From NCBI GenBank assembly GCA_011390935.1, contig JAABRL010000003.1, positions 1-40,082 on the forward strand: DNA of 40,082 nt, read 5' to 3'. Shown in pieces: positions 30,296 to 38,449 of this stretch; position 1 is the stretch's first letter, and each line of letters begins with the position of its first letter. The stretch is from Gemmatimonas sp. Its GTDB lineage: Bacteria; Gemmatimonadota; Gemmatimonadetes; Gemmatimonadales; Gemmatimonadaceae. The position numbers and the translations under genes were made by a program. The notes under the pieces were generated by a model. The model had not been told where the DNA came from. It saw nothing but the letters and a program-made list of their open reading frames with translations, and made no database searches.

Positions 30296-33079
30296 ATGCG
30301 TCCCCAACCGACCATCAGCGCGTTCAATGACGGCGTTCTCGCCGAACAGTTTGAACGCTACCAGCAGGACCCCGCCAGCGTCGACGAGAGCTGGCGCCAG
30401 TACTTCCGCACTGCCGAGTCGTTGTTCGGTGGTTCCTCTGCGCCGGCTGCGAGCGTCGATCGCACCGATGTCACCTACCTGCGCAAGATCGCAGCGGCCG
30501 CGCAGCTCATGCAGGCGATCCGCAACTACGGGCATCTTGCGGTGCGCGTCGATCCGCTCGGCTCCGAGCCCAGTGGGGCCATCGAACTCACCCCCGAGTT
30601 TCACGGCATCACCGACGACGACCTGCGCGCCATTCCCGGCACCGCCATCGACGATGAGCGCTTCGCCGGTGTCAGCGCGTTCGAAGTCGTGGCGCGCAAG
30701 CGCGAGGTGTATACCAAGAATCTCGGCCTCGAAGTCTGGCACATCGAAAACGACGACGAGCGCAACTGGTTTCGGGCGCAGTTCCGTTCCGGACATCTGG
30801 TGCGCGCGCTCACGCCCGACGAAAAGAAGGCCATTTTCCGTCGCCTCTGTGAGGTCGATGGACTCGAGCGGTTCCTCGGGCGTGCATACACGGGCTACAA
30901 GCGCTTCTCCATCGAGGGCACCGATGCCCTCGTGCCCATTCTCGACGAGATCATTGCGGAGTCGGCACAGGCCGGTGCGCGCGATGTCGTGATCGGGATG
31001 GCGCACCGCGGTCGGCTCAACGTGCTCACGAACGTGATGGGCAAGCCGTTCGAAGCGTTGTTCGGTGAGTTCGAAGGACGCCACAAGACCGGCGGCGAAG
31101 CGGGTACGGGTGACGTGAAGTATCACCTGGGCTTCGAGAATCAGCGTCGCCTGTTCGGACGCGATGTCACCCTGCGCCTGGTGCCCAACCCGTCGCACCT
31201 TGAAGTCGTGAACCCCGTGCTCGAGGGCGTGGCCCGTGCGTATCAGCGTGTCGCCGGCGCTGCGCCAGGCACGCGTGATGAGCTGGCGGTGGTGCCGGTG
31301 TGCATCCACGGCGATGCCGCGTTCCCGGGCGAAGGGGTAGTCGCCGAGACGTTCAACATTTCGGCGCTGAACGCGTTCCGCACTGGCGGCACGATTCACG
31401 TGATCGTGAACAATCAGGTGGGCTTCACCACCGATCCGAGTGATGCGCGCAGCACGTACTACGCGTCCGACCTCGCGAAGGGCTTCGAAGTCCCGATCTT
31501 CCACGTCAACGGTGATGATGCCGAAGCGTGCATGAAAGCCGTGCGCCTCGCCTGCGCGTATCGCACGCGCTTCCGCAAGGACGTGCTCATCGATCTGGTG
31601 GGCTACCGTCGTCATGGGCACAACGAGGGCGACGAACCCACGTACACCCAGCCGTCGCTGTATCAGCGCATCAAGGCGCACCCCACGGTGCCGCGCGCCT
31701 GGGCGCGCCGCCTGGTGGACGAAGGCGTGATGACCGAGCAGGAAGTGAATGCGGTCGAGCAGGAGGTCATGGACGGGTACGCCACGCGCCACGCGGCCTT
31801 CAAGGCCTCGATCGATGGCGTCGAAGCGCACCAGCCGTGGCCCGAAGAAGACACACCGGCGCCCCGCGCCGTGGAGACGGCGGTGCAGGCGGAGCGGTTG
31901 CTGGCGATCAACGATGCGCTGCTGCGTTGGCCGGTGGATTTCACGGCGCACCCTCGCCTTGCCAAGCAGCTCGAGCGACGTCGCGATGCCGTGGGCCCCG
32001 AGGGTGGCATCGATTGGGGACATGCCGAAGCGCTCGCGTTCGGTTCGCTGATCAGCGAAGGGGTGTCGGTGCGACTGAGTGGGCAGGACGCAGAACGCGG
32101 CACGTTCTCGCATCGCCACTCGGTGCTCAACGATGTGGAGACCGGACGCAAGTACGCACCCCTTGCGCACCTGCCCGGTGCCTCGGCGGCATTCGAGGTC
32201 TACAACTCAGCGCTCTCCGAGCTGGCCGTGATGGGCTTCGAGTACGGCTACTCCACGGCGGCCCCCGATACGCTCGTGCTGTGGGAAGCGCAGTTCGGCG
32301 ACTTTGTGAACGTGGCGCAGCCGATCATCGACCAATTCATGGTCGCCGATCGCGCCAAGTGGGGACAGGACTCGGGGCTCGTGCTGCTGCTGCCGCACGG
32401 CTACGAGGGGCAGGGGCCGGAGCATTCGAGTGCGCGTCTCGAGCGCTTCCTGCAGTCGGCCGCCGAAGGCAATATGTCGGTGGGCTACCTCACCACGCCG
32501 GCGCAGTATTTCCATATGCTGCGTCGCCAGGCGTTGCGTCGTCCCCGGCGTCCCCTGGTGCTCATGCAGCCCAAGTCCATGCTGCGCTTGCCGCAGGCGG
32601 CATCGCGGTTGGTCGATCTGGCGTCGGGCGGGTTCCAGCCGGTGCTCGACGATCCGATCGCGTCGCAGCGTCGCGACGATGTGCGTCGTCTCGTGTTCTG
32701 CACCGGCAAGGTGTACTACGACATGGCGCTCGACGAGAAGCGCAACGGCAACGTGGCGCTGGTGCGGGTTGAAGAGCTGTATCCGTGGCCGCATGAGGAG
32801 ATCCAGCGCATCGTGGATCTCTATCCGGCCATCGAAGAAGTGGCGTGGGTGCAGGAAGAGCCGAAGAACATGGGCGCGTGGACGTATGTGCAGCCGCGGC
32901 TCCGTGTCTCGGCAGGCGCTGCGCTCGGCGTGCGGTACATCGGGCGGCAGGAACGTGCCAGTCCGGCGGAGGGGTACACCGCAGCGCACACGGTCGAGCA
33001 GGCGCGTATCGTGAGCACGGCGCTGGCGGTGCACGATGTACCGGCCGAGTCCATGGCCTCTGCGCCCACCGGATCGTGA
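30296..33079 (+). CDS. sucA: 2-oxoglutarate dehydrogenase E1 component
   Basis: SucA decarboxylates 2-oxoglutarate with thiamine diphosphate in the TCA cycle. The 927-residue protein is the usual length (E. coli 933). The N-terminal segment (LAEQFERYQQDPASVDESWRQYF) is the E1o lipoyl-partner motif. Further blocks are VIGMAHRGRLNVLTNVMGKP, the TPP/Mg site GDAAFPGEGVVAETFNISAL...VNNQVGFTT, GYRRHGHNEGDEP, and the C-terminal transketolase-like part with FSHRHSVLND, WEAQFGDFVNVAQPIIDQF and YEGQGPEHSSARLERFLQ. The ATG at 30296 fits the family N-terminus. E2 (sucB) does not follow; a PIG-L family gene does, joined by a GTGA overlap. Confidence 0.97.
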   Translation: MRPQPTISAFNDGVLAEQFERYQQDPASVDESWRQYFRTAESLFGGSSAPAASVDRTDVTYLRKIAAAAQLMQAIRNYGHLAVRVDPLGSEPSGAIELTPEFHGITDDDLRAIPGTAIDDERFAGVSAFEVVARKREVYTKNLGLEVWHIENDDERNWFRAQFRSGHLVRALTPDEKKAIFRRLCEVDGLERFLGRAYTGYKRFSIEGTDALVPILDEIIAESAQAGARDVVIGMAHRGRLNVLTNVMGKPFEALFGEFEGRHKTGGEAGTGDVKYHLGFENQRRLFGRDVTLRLVPNPSHLEVVNPVLEGVARAYQRVAGAAPGTRDELAVVPVCIHGDAAFPGEGVVAETFNISALNAFRTGGTIHVIVNNQVGFTTDPSDARSTYYASDLAKGFEVPIFHVNGDDAEACMKAVRLACAYRTRFRKDVLIDLVGYRRHGHNEGDEPTYTQPSLYQRIKAHPTVPRAWARRLVDEGVMTEQEVNAVEQEVMDGYATRHAAFKASIDGVEAHQPWPEEDTPAPRAVETAVQAERLLAINDALLRWPVDFTAHPRLAKQLERRRDAVGPEGGIDWGHAEALAFGSLISEGVSVRLSGQDAERGTFSHRHSVLNDVETGRKYAPLAHLPGASAAFEVYNSALSELAVMGFEYGYSTAAPDTLVLWEAQFGDFVNVAQPIIDQFMVADRAKWGQDSGLVLLLPHGYEGQGPEHSSARLERFLQSAAEGNMSVGYLTTPAQYFHMLRRQALRRPRRPLVLMQPKSMLRLPQAASRLVDLASGGFQPVLDDPIASQRRDDVRRLVFCTGKVYYDMALDEKRNGNVALVRVEELYPWPHEEIQRIVDLYPAIEEVAWVQEEPKNMGAWTYVQPRLRVSAGAALGVRYIGRQERASPAEGYTAAHTVEQARIVSTALAVHDVPAESMASAPTGS

Positions 33080-35922
33080 CGCGCACCATCGCGTCGCGCG
33101 GTGCACGAGGGTTCACAAGCGCCGCGGCCACAGCCGCGGCGCTTGTCGCGTGGGCCAACGCGCGTCGCCTCGCCACCGCATTGCTGTTCGGGGCGCTCGC
33201 GCCAACACTCACGCTCGCGCAGCAGCCAAGCGCCGCACCCGCCAGCATTCGCTCGGTGGCACCAGCCGCCGGCGCCCCGGTGGACGTGGTGGTGCAGCCG
33301 CGCGACCTCGGCGCCAGTACCCTCGGCGCCGCGCTGCAATCCATCGGCACAACCGCACGCGTGCTCATGATCGCTGCGCACCCCGATGATGAAGACACCA
33401 ACCTCATTGCGTGGCTCGCACGTGGCCGTCATGTGGAAATGGCCTATCTCTCGCTTACGCGGGGTGATGGTGGTCAGAACCTCATCGGCAATGAGCTGGG
33501 CAGCAATCTCGGCGTGATCCGTTCGCAGGAGTTGCACGCGGCGCGTCGTCTCGATGGCGGGCGCCAGTACTTTTCGCGCGCCTTCGACTTCGGCTTCTCC
33601 AAGAACGCGGATGAATCGTTTGATGCCTGGCCGCGCGACAGTCTGCTCGGCGATGCGATTCGCGTGGTGCGCGCGTTCCGTCCGCACGTGATCGTGGCCG
33701 TGTTCACGGGCACCCCGCGTGACGGCCACGGGCATCATCAGGTGTCGGGGATTCTCGCGCGTGCGGCGTACGATCAGGCGAACGATACCGTAGCCTTCCC
33801 GGTGCACACGCACGGACTGCCGTGGAGCACGGCCAAGTTCTATCGCGCGTCGCGTTTCACGCCGGACGAAATGACGATGCGCATCAACGTGGGTGAGTAC
33901 GCACCGCTCTTCGGGCGCAGCTACGCGGAAATCGCCGCCGAGAGTCGCAGTCAGCACAAATCGCAGGGATTCGGCGCCTTGCAGCGCCGTGGCGCGCAGC
34001 CCGACTATCTGCGGCGCGAACACACACGCGTACCGGCCCCGGAAGACGCGCGTACTGAAGCGTCGATGTTCGACGGGATCGACACCACGTGGACGGGGCT
34101 TTCGCGCCGAGCAGGAAATGCGCGCGTGCAGGCGTTGCTCGATAGTGCGGAGGTGGCGTTCGCCGAGGCGAAGGCGCGGTATCGTGCCGAGGCGCCCGAT
34201 GCCACGGTCGCGCCGCTGGCGCGCGGCCTCACGCTCGTGCGTGCGGCGCGTGATGCGATCGGCGCGCGTCCGCCGCTGTTGCACGCCGCGCAGCCCGGCT
34301 TCACGGCCTATCTGGTGAATGCGGCGGGGCTGGAGCTATCGGGCCGTGAGGCCGACAGCGCGGGCAACGCCATCCGTGTGGACCGTCCGTACGGGGCGCA
34401 CGCCGATCCGTCGCTGTGGGATGCGATCACGCTCACGGAACAGCGTGCGGCGCGGGCACTCGTGCTGGCGGCGGGTGTGGCGGTCGAGGCGTCGGCACCG
34501 CGGCGTCTGTTGCCCGCCTTCGAAGTGCGAAAGGGCTCCTCGGTGCCAGACACGATGGCGGTGAACATCGCCGTGTTCAATCGCGGAAGGCAGGACGTGA
34601 CGGTGCGCGCACTCGGCATCGGCAGTCCCGACTCGCTGCTCCAGCAGGCGCGACTGGCGCCTGATAGCGCGCTCACGGTACAACGCATCGCCCGCACGCC
34701 GCTGCTCAGCATGCCGTGGTGGCGCAGCGCCGGCTTGAGCGGTGCCCTCTTCAACGCGCACATCGATGCGCGTGATGATGTGCAGCGTCAGCAGCAGCTC
34801 GAGCTCGGCGCCGTGGTGCGTGTGAGCGTGGCCGATGTCCCCGTGGACGTGCGCGTGCCGGTGGTCTACCGCTTTGCGGATCCGGTGAAGGGGGATGTGC
34901 AGGTACCCGTGGCCGTTGTCCCGGGGATCACGGTCGGACTCGATCGCTCCGTGGAGTACGCGCGCGCCGACGTGCCGATCGAGCGGCGCGTGCGCGTGCG
35001 TGTGCTCTCGTCGTATCCCACGCCGCAGCCGGTGTCGGTGCAACTGCAGTTGCCTGAGGGGCTCGTGGCCGATTCGGTCGCGCGTGAACGCGTGCTGGAG
35101 CCGGATGTGACGCTCACGCTCACGTTCACCGTGACGGGGAGACTCCCCGAGGGCATGCACGAGCTCAACGCGGTCGCGGTCCACAGGAACAACGCAGCGC
35201 AGGCCGGCTACTACACCATCGATTACGACCACATCGCGCCGCAGCGGGTGTACGGGCGCAGCCAGATGTTCCTCTCCGCCGTGCCCGTGGCACTGCGTGC
35301 GGGGGTGCGTGTGGGGTACATCGCCGGCGTGAGCGACGACGGCATCGGCGCGCTGCGTGCGCTCGATATTCCGGTCGAGGAGCTCCCGGCCGATCGTATC
35401 GCCAGCACGGATCTTTCGCGCTTCACCACCATCGTGATCGGTCCACGCGCCTACCAGGTGAGTGACGCGCTGCGGGCGGCCAATCCACGGCTCTTCGCGT
35501 GGGCCGAGGCCGGCGGCACGCTCGTGGTGCAGTACGGCCAGTTCGAAATGGCGGAGCCCGGGATGATGCCGTACCCCGTCACGTTCACGCGTCCGGCGGC
35601 GCGCGTGACGCGTGAGGATGCGCCCGTGACCGTGCTCGATTCCACGGCGGCGCTCTTGCGCGTGCCCAACCGCATCGGCGCGAGCGACTGGGAGGCGTGG
35701 TTGCAGGAGCGCGCGCTGTACATGCCCAGCACTTTCGATGCGCGCTATCGCACCTATCTCGAAATGCAGGATCCCGACGAGCCGGCCAATCGGGCCGCGA
35801 TTCTCGCCGCACCGTTGGGGCGCGGGTTGTACGTCTACACCTCCCTCGCACTGTTCCGCCAGCTGCCGTACGGCGTGCCCGGCGGGGCGCGACTGCTGGT
35901 GAATCTGGTGAGCGCACGCTAG
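33076..35922 (+). CDS. Large secreted PIG-L family deacetylase-like protein
   Basis: The 948-residue protein starts with a long basic and hydrophobic leader (signal peptide ending near ALAPTLTLAQQ, about residue 47). The PIG-L/LmbE domain (about 90-300) has the zinc-site motifs AAHPDDEDTN (H102-P-D-D-E) and HGHH (H218, H220, H221). These enzymes remove N-acetyl groups from amino sugars. The remaining 600 residues include beta-sandwich-like segments (VPVVYRFADPVKGDVQVPVAVVPGITVGLDR) and, near 730-930, a GATase1-like fold (RVGYIAGVSDDGIGALRALDIPVEEL; VVIGPRAYQ). Substrate unknown. The GTG start at 33076 overlaps the sucA stop as GTGA. Confidence 0.87.
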   Translation: MTRTIASRGARGFTSAAATAAALVAWANARRLATALLFGALAPTLTLAQQPSAAPASIRSVAPAAGAPVDVVVQPRDLGASTLGAALQSIGTTARVLMIAAHPDDEDTNLIAWLARGRHVEMAYLSLTRGDGGQNLIGNELGSNLGVIRSQELHAARRLDGGRQYFSRAFDFGFSKNADESFDAWPRDSLLGDAIRVVRAFRPHVIVAVFTGTPRDGHGHHQVSGILARAAYDQANDTVAFPVHTHGLPWSTAKFYRASRFTPDEMTMRINVGEYAPLFGRSYAEIAAESRSQHKSQGFGALQRRGAQPDYLRREHTRVPAPEDARTEASMFDGIDTTWTGLSRRAGNARVQALLDSAEVAFAEAKARYRAEAPDATVAPLARGLTLVRAARDAIGARPPLLHAAQPGFTAYLVNAAGLELSGREADSAGNAIRVDRPYGAHADPSLWDAITLTEQRAARALVLAAGVAVEASAPRRLLPAFEVRKGSSVPDTMAVNIAVFNRGRQDVTVRALGIGSPDSLLQQARLAPDSALTVQRIARTPLLSMPWWRSAGLSGALFNAHIDARDDVQRQQQLELGAVVRVSVADVPVDVRVPVVYRFADPVKGDVQVPVAVVPGITVGLDRSVEYARADVPIERRVRVRVLSSYPTPQPVSVQLQLPEGLVADSVARERVLEPDVTLTLTFTVTGRLPEGMHELNAVAVHRNNAAQAGYYTIDYDHIAPQRVYGRSQMFLSAVPVALRAGVRVGYIAGVSDDGIGALRALDIPVEELPADRIASTDLSRFTTIVIGPRAYQVSDALRAANPRLFAWAEAGGTLVVQYGQFEMAEPGMMPYPVTFTRPAARVTREDAPVTVLDSTAALLRVPNRIGASDWEAWLQERALYMPSTFDARYRTYLEMQDPDEPANRAAILAAPLGRGLYVYTSLALFRQLPYGVPGGARLLVNLVSAR

Positions 35923-35973
35923 CGGACCGAGACCGCGGCCAATCCGCTCCATGCATGCGAGACGTATCCCGTC

Positions 35974-35993
35974 GGTCACCAGCGTTGGTGACC
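35974..35993. terminator. Perfect inverted repeat between the PIG-L and sigma factor genes
   Basis: GGTCACCA (35974-35981) and TGGTGACC (35986-35993) form an 8-bp stem with a 4-base loop (GCGT), 51 bases after the PIG-L stop. It may be a terminator, though no T-run follows, or an operator for the sigma factor gene. Confidence 0.45.
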
Positions 35994-36141
35994 CAGGACA
36001 CGTCTCTTGCTCCCCTCGCTTGTGCCGCTAACCGCGTCTATCGGTCGCTCGGACCTCCGCCGGAGGCTGCTGTTGCACGCGCACCCACGTGGGCCATTGG
36101 CGCGCCGGTTGCGTGCGTTACAGATTGCGGACGTGTCGGCG

Positions 36142-36774
36142 ATGAAGCCGTCCTCCCCCTTGCACCAGTCGATGCACCCTCCACGCGACCACGCCGAATC
36201 CGACGACGCGCTGATCGTTCGCCTGTCTGCGGGCGACGAATCGGCGCTCGGTGTGCTCTATGACCGGTTTGGTACGATGGCGTATTCCCTCGCGTTGGCC
36301 ATGTTGCAGGAGGCGGCTGACGCTGAAGAGGTGGTGGGGGATGCCTTTGCGCAGCTGTGGCGCACCGCCAGCACCTACGACTCCACGCGAGGCTCACTGC
36401 AGGCGTGGGTGATCACGGTGACACGAAGTCGAGCACTCGACTGCCTCCGCGCGCGGGCGCGCTCCGCGTCAGCTGCCGCGACATTCGAGCGCGCGGCACC
36501 AACGGACACCGAATATCTGGTTGCGGACGCGGATGCGCGCCCCGACGACGCGACTGAGCGCGCCGATTTGCGGGCGCGGCTTCGCACGCTGTTGGCGGAG
36601 TTGCCGGTAGCGCAGCGACGTGTCGTCGAGCTCGCCTATTTCGAAGGACTTTCGCAAAGCGAGATCGCGGCACGACTCGACGAGCCACTCGGCACGATCA
36701 AGACGCGCGCGCGCACTGCGCTGCACCAGCTGCGTGAATCGCTTGCCCCCCTGAGGGCCCGAGGGTCCGTATGA
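36142..36774 (+). CDS. ECF RNA polymerase sigma factor
   Basis: The 210-residue protein has sigma region 2 (ALGVLYDRFGTMAYSLALAMLQEAADAEEVVGDAFAQLWRTASTYDSTRGSLQAWVITVTRSRALDCLR, about 27-95) and region 4 (LLAELPVAQRRVVELAYFEGLSQSEIAARLDEPLGTIKTRARTALHQLRE, about 150-200). This layout with the RskA-like gene downstream is that of SigK/ECF19-like systems. The ATG at 36142 is chosen as the first ATG before region 2; GTG 36133 and ATG 36172 are alternatives. The anti-sigma gene start overlaps its stop (ATGA). The 219 bases before it contain the inverted repeat at 35974 and no obvious autoregulated promoter. Confidence 0.92.
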   Translation: MKPSSPLHQSMHPPRDHAESDDALIVRLSAGDESALGVLYDRFGTMAYSLALAMLQEAADAEEVVGDAFAQLWRTASTYDSTRGSLQAWVITVTRSRALDCLRARARSASAAATFERAAPTDTEYLVADADARPDDATERADLRARLRTLLAELPVAQRRVVELAYFEGLSQSEIAARLDEPLGTIKTRARTALHQLRESLAPLRARGSV

Positions 36775-37613
36775 TGGAACACCCCTTCGACGACGCCCTC
36801 GCAGCGTACGCCCTCGATGCGCTCGATCGCGATGAAGCCGCGTTCATTGAGCGGCACCTCGCCGATTGTACGCGCTGTCGGGCAGAGGTCGCGACGCTGC
36901 GGGAAACGACGGCGATGCTCGCCCTCGCCGTCCCGCAAGTCGCGCCGCCCCCAGCGATGCGCTCGCGCGTTTTGCAGCGAGCACTCGCCGCGCCCGACGC
37001 GCCGGCCAGTCCGTCGTCCCGCGTGCCGACGGTGGCACCCACCTCGCCGCGTGCGACGCCGCCGAGTGTTGCGGCTGAGCCCCGCGCTGCATCCAGAGCG
37101 CCCTGGTTCGCCGCGGCCGCGTGTGCGGTGTTGGCGGCGGGGTTGGGCGCGGCGTGGTCGGCGGAGCGCGCTGAGCGCGCCTCGCTGGCGGCGGCGCTGG
37201 CGCGCGGCGACTCGATCATGTCCACGCAAGCGCTCGCCCTCGACGCACGTGACTCTCTGCTCGCCCGGGTGCTCGGGCCGGAAGTGGAAACGGTGACGCT
37301 CGCGGCGACCGGAGAGGCGCCCAGCATGCGACTCTTCTTCGACCGCACGGGTGGCGTGCTGGTGCTGTCGGCGCGTCGGCTGCCCCCCGCAGCCGCCGGT
37401 CGCACGTATCAGCTCTGGGGGATCGATCCTGCCGGTCGAGCGGTGGGCCTGGGGCTGTTCAACACCTCCGAGGCGGGTGCCGCGGTCCTGTCGCTGCAAG
37501 TCGCGTCCGACGCGCGTTTCGTCGTGAGCGCCGTCACCGAAGAGCCGGAGGGCGGCTCGCCACAGCCCACCTCGACGCCCTTTCTGATCGGGAGCTGGGC
37601 AGACTCGGAGTAG
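36771..37613 (+). CDS. RskA-like membrane anti-sigma factor
   Basis: It likely holds the ECF factor inactive at the inner membrane. The 280-residue protein has an N-terminal zinc anti-sigma domain (H29, C33, C36 in IERHLADCTRCRAEV), a Pro/Ala linker, one membrane segment (PWFAAAACAVLAAGLGAAW, 111-129) and an extracytoplasmic RskA domain (LFFDRTGGVLVLSARRLPPAAAGRTYQLWGIDPAGRAVGLGLF, FVVSAVTEEPEGGSPQPTSTPFLIGSW), which matches the PEGGSxxPTxP/GxW ending of RskA-family proteins. It is coupled to the sigma gene by ATGA. The signal it senses is unknown. Confidence 0.92.
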   Translation: MMEHPFDDALAAYALDALDRDEAAFIERHLADCTRCRAEVATLRETTAMLALAVPQVAPPPAMRSRVLQRALAAPDAPASPSSRVPTVAPTSPRATPPSVAAEPRAASRAPWFAAAACAVLAAGLGAAWSAERAERASLAAALARGDSIMSTQALALDARDSLLARVLGPEVETVTLAATGEAPSMRLFFDRTGGVLVLSARRLPPAAAGRTYQLWGIDPAGRAVGLGLFNTSEAGAAVLSLQVASDARFVVSAVTEEPEGGSPQPTSTPFLIGSWADSE

Positions 37614-37616
37614 CGC

Positions 37617-37632
37617 CGCGCACTCGTGCGCG
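37617..37632 (+). terminator. Small GC hairpin after the anti-sigma gene
   Basis: CGCGCA (37617-37622), loop CTCG, TGCGCG (37627-37632), 3 bases after the stop codon. It is short and lacks a T-run, so termination is uncertain. Confidence 0.3.
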
Positions 37633-37662
37633 TCTGCACCAATCCACTGCGCGTCATCTCGT

Positions 37663-37727
37663 CGTACTCCACTCGATGCACGGAACGACCGTCTCTTCGG
37701 CGGTCATCACTCGAGACACGGAGTACG
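37663..37727 (+). promoter_or_regulatory. Inverted repeat whose right arm covers the ferritin-like gene's ribosome binding site
   Basis: CGTACTCC (37663-37670) is the exact reverse complement of GGAGTACG (37720-37727). The right arm includes GGAG, the Shine-Dalgarno 5 bases before the ATG at 37729. Inside, CTCG/CGAG (37672-37675 and 37712-37715) and GACCG/CGGTC (37687-37691 and 37701-37705) can also pair, so the leader RNA could fold and block translation if it is transcribed from upstream of 37663. Confidence 0.45.
37682..37705 (+). promoter_or_regulatory. Possible ECF-type promoter for the ferritin-like genes
   Basis: GGAAC (37682-37686), 15 bases, GGTC (37702-37705), close to the common ECF pattern GGAAC and CGTC. 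Its position fits a short leader before the ATG at 37729. One matching site cannot prove dependence on the upstream sigma factor. Confidence 0.3.
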
Positions 37728-37728
37728 A

Positions 37729-38442
37729 ATGAATCGCAATGCATCAGACGCCGATGGCGAGAACGCGCTCGCCTTTCTCGGCCAGCTCGCCACGGCGACC
37801 AGTCGTCGCCGGTTCCTGCAGTGGTCCGGCGTGACGATCGGGATTGCGCTCGTGGGCTGCAGCAGCGATCGCATCACCGCTGTGCCCCAAGGCGTCAATC
37901 TTGGCAGTGGCGACGTGGGCGTGCTGAACTACGCGTACGCCCTCGAGCAACTCGAGGCCGCGTTCTATACGCGTGTGTTGCTCGCACCGTACACGGGCAT
38001 GACGATGCCCGAGCGCGAGATTCTGACCGACCTGCGCGATCATGAGATCGTGCACCGGGAGTTCCTGCGGACGGCGCTCGGCAGCGCCGCGATCGGCTCG
38101 CTGGAGTTCAACTTCGGGTCCGTGGACTTCGCCAATCGCACCAGTGTGCTGACCACGGCGCGCGTCTTCGAAGACCTCGGGGTGGGCGCCTACAACGGCG
38201 CGGGCCAGCTGCTGACCGACGCCGGTCTCCTGCTGATCGCCGGCAAGATCGTTTCCGTCGAGGCGCGGCACGCTTCAGCGATTCGTGATCTGCTCAATCC
38301 GGGCAGCGCCGACTTTGCCGGCAATGACATTGTGACCGTGTCCGGCGCCCTCGACGTCGCGCTATCCCCCGCCATGGTGCTCGACGCTGGCGCGGCTTTC
38401 ATAACCACCGCGATCGATGCGCGTTCCCTTCCTACCGCCTGA
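37729..38442 (+). CDS. Ferritin-like protein with a Tat signal and lipobox
   Basis: The 237-residue protein has a twin-arginine signal (TSRRRFLQWSGVTIGIALVGC, about residues 24-44) ending in a lipobox-like ALVGC, so it may be a Tat-exported lipoprotein. The rest is a ferritin-like four-helix domain (Ferritin_2 type) with the di-iron ligands by helix: Glu in YALEQLEAAFYTRVL, E-x-x-H in LRDHEIVHREFLRTAL, Glu in VFEDLGVGAYNGAG and E-x-x-H in IVSVEARHASAIRDLL. All expected ligands are present. It could bind iron or act in peroxide defence; neither is shown. GGAG precedes the ATG. A paralogue follows after 7 bases. Confidence 0.88.
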   Translation: MNRNASDADGENALAFLGQLATATSRRRFLQWSGVTIGIALVGCSSDRITAVPQGVNLGSGDVGVLNYAYALEQLEAAFYTRVLLAPYTGMTMPEREILTDLRDHEIVHREFLRTALGSAAIGSLEFNFGSVDFANRTSVLTTARVFEDLGVGAYNGAGQLLTDAGLLLIAGKIVSVEARHASAIRDLLNPGSADFAGNDIVTVSGALDVALSPAMVLDAGAAFITTAIDARSLPTA

Positions 38443-38449
38443 GGCCATC

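Noticed and set aside
28489..30327. 612-residue minus-strand open frame
   Set aside because: It is antisense to the histidine kinase and overlaps the true DUF2256 gene in another frame; it has no domain.
30284..32170. 628-residue minus-strand open frame opposite sucA
   Set aside because: sucA is unambiguous on the + strand; the opposite frame is explained by GC bias.
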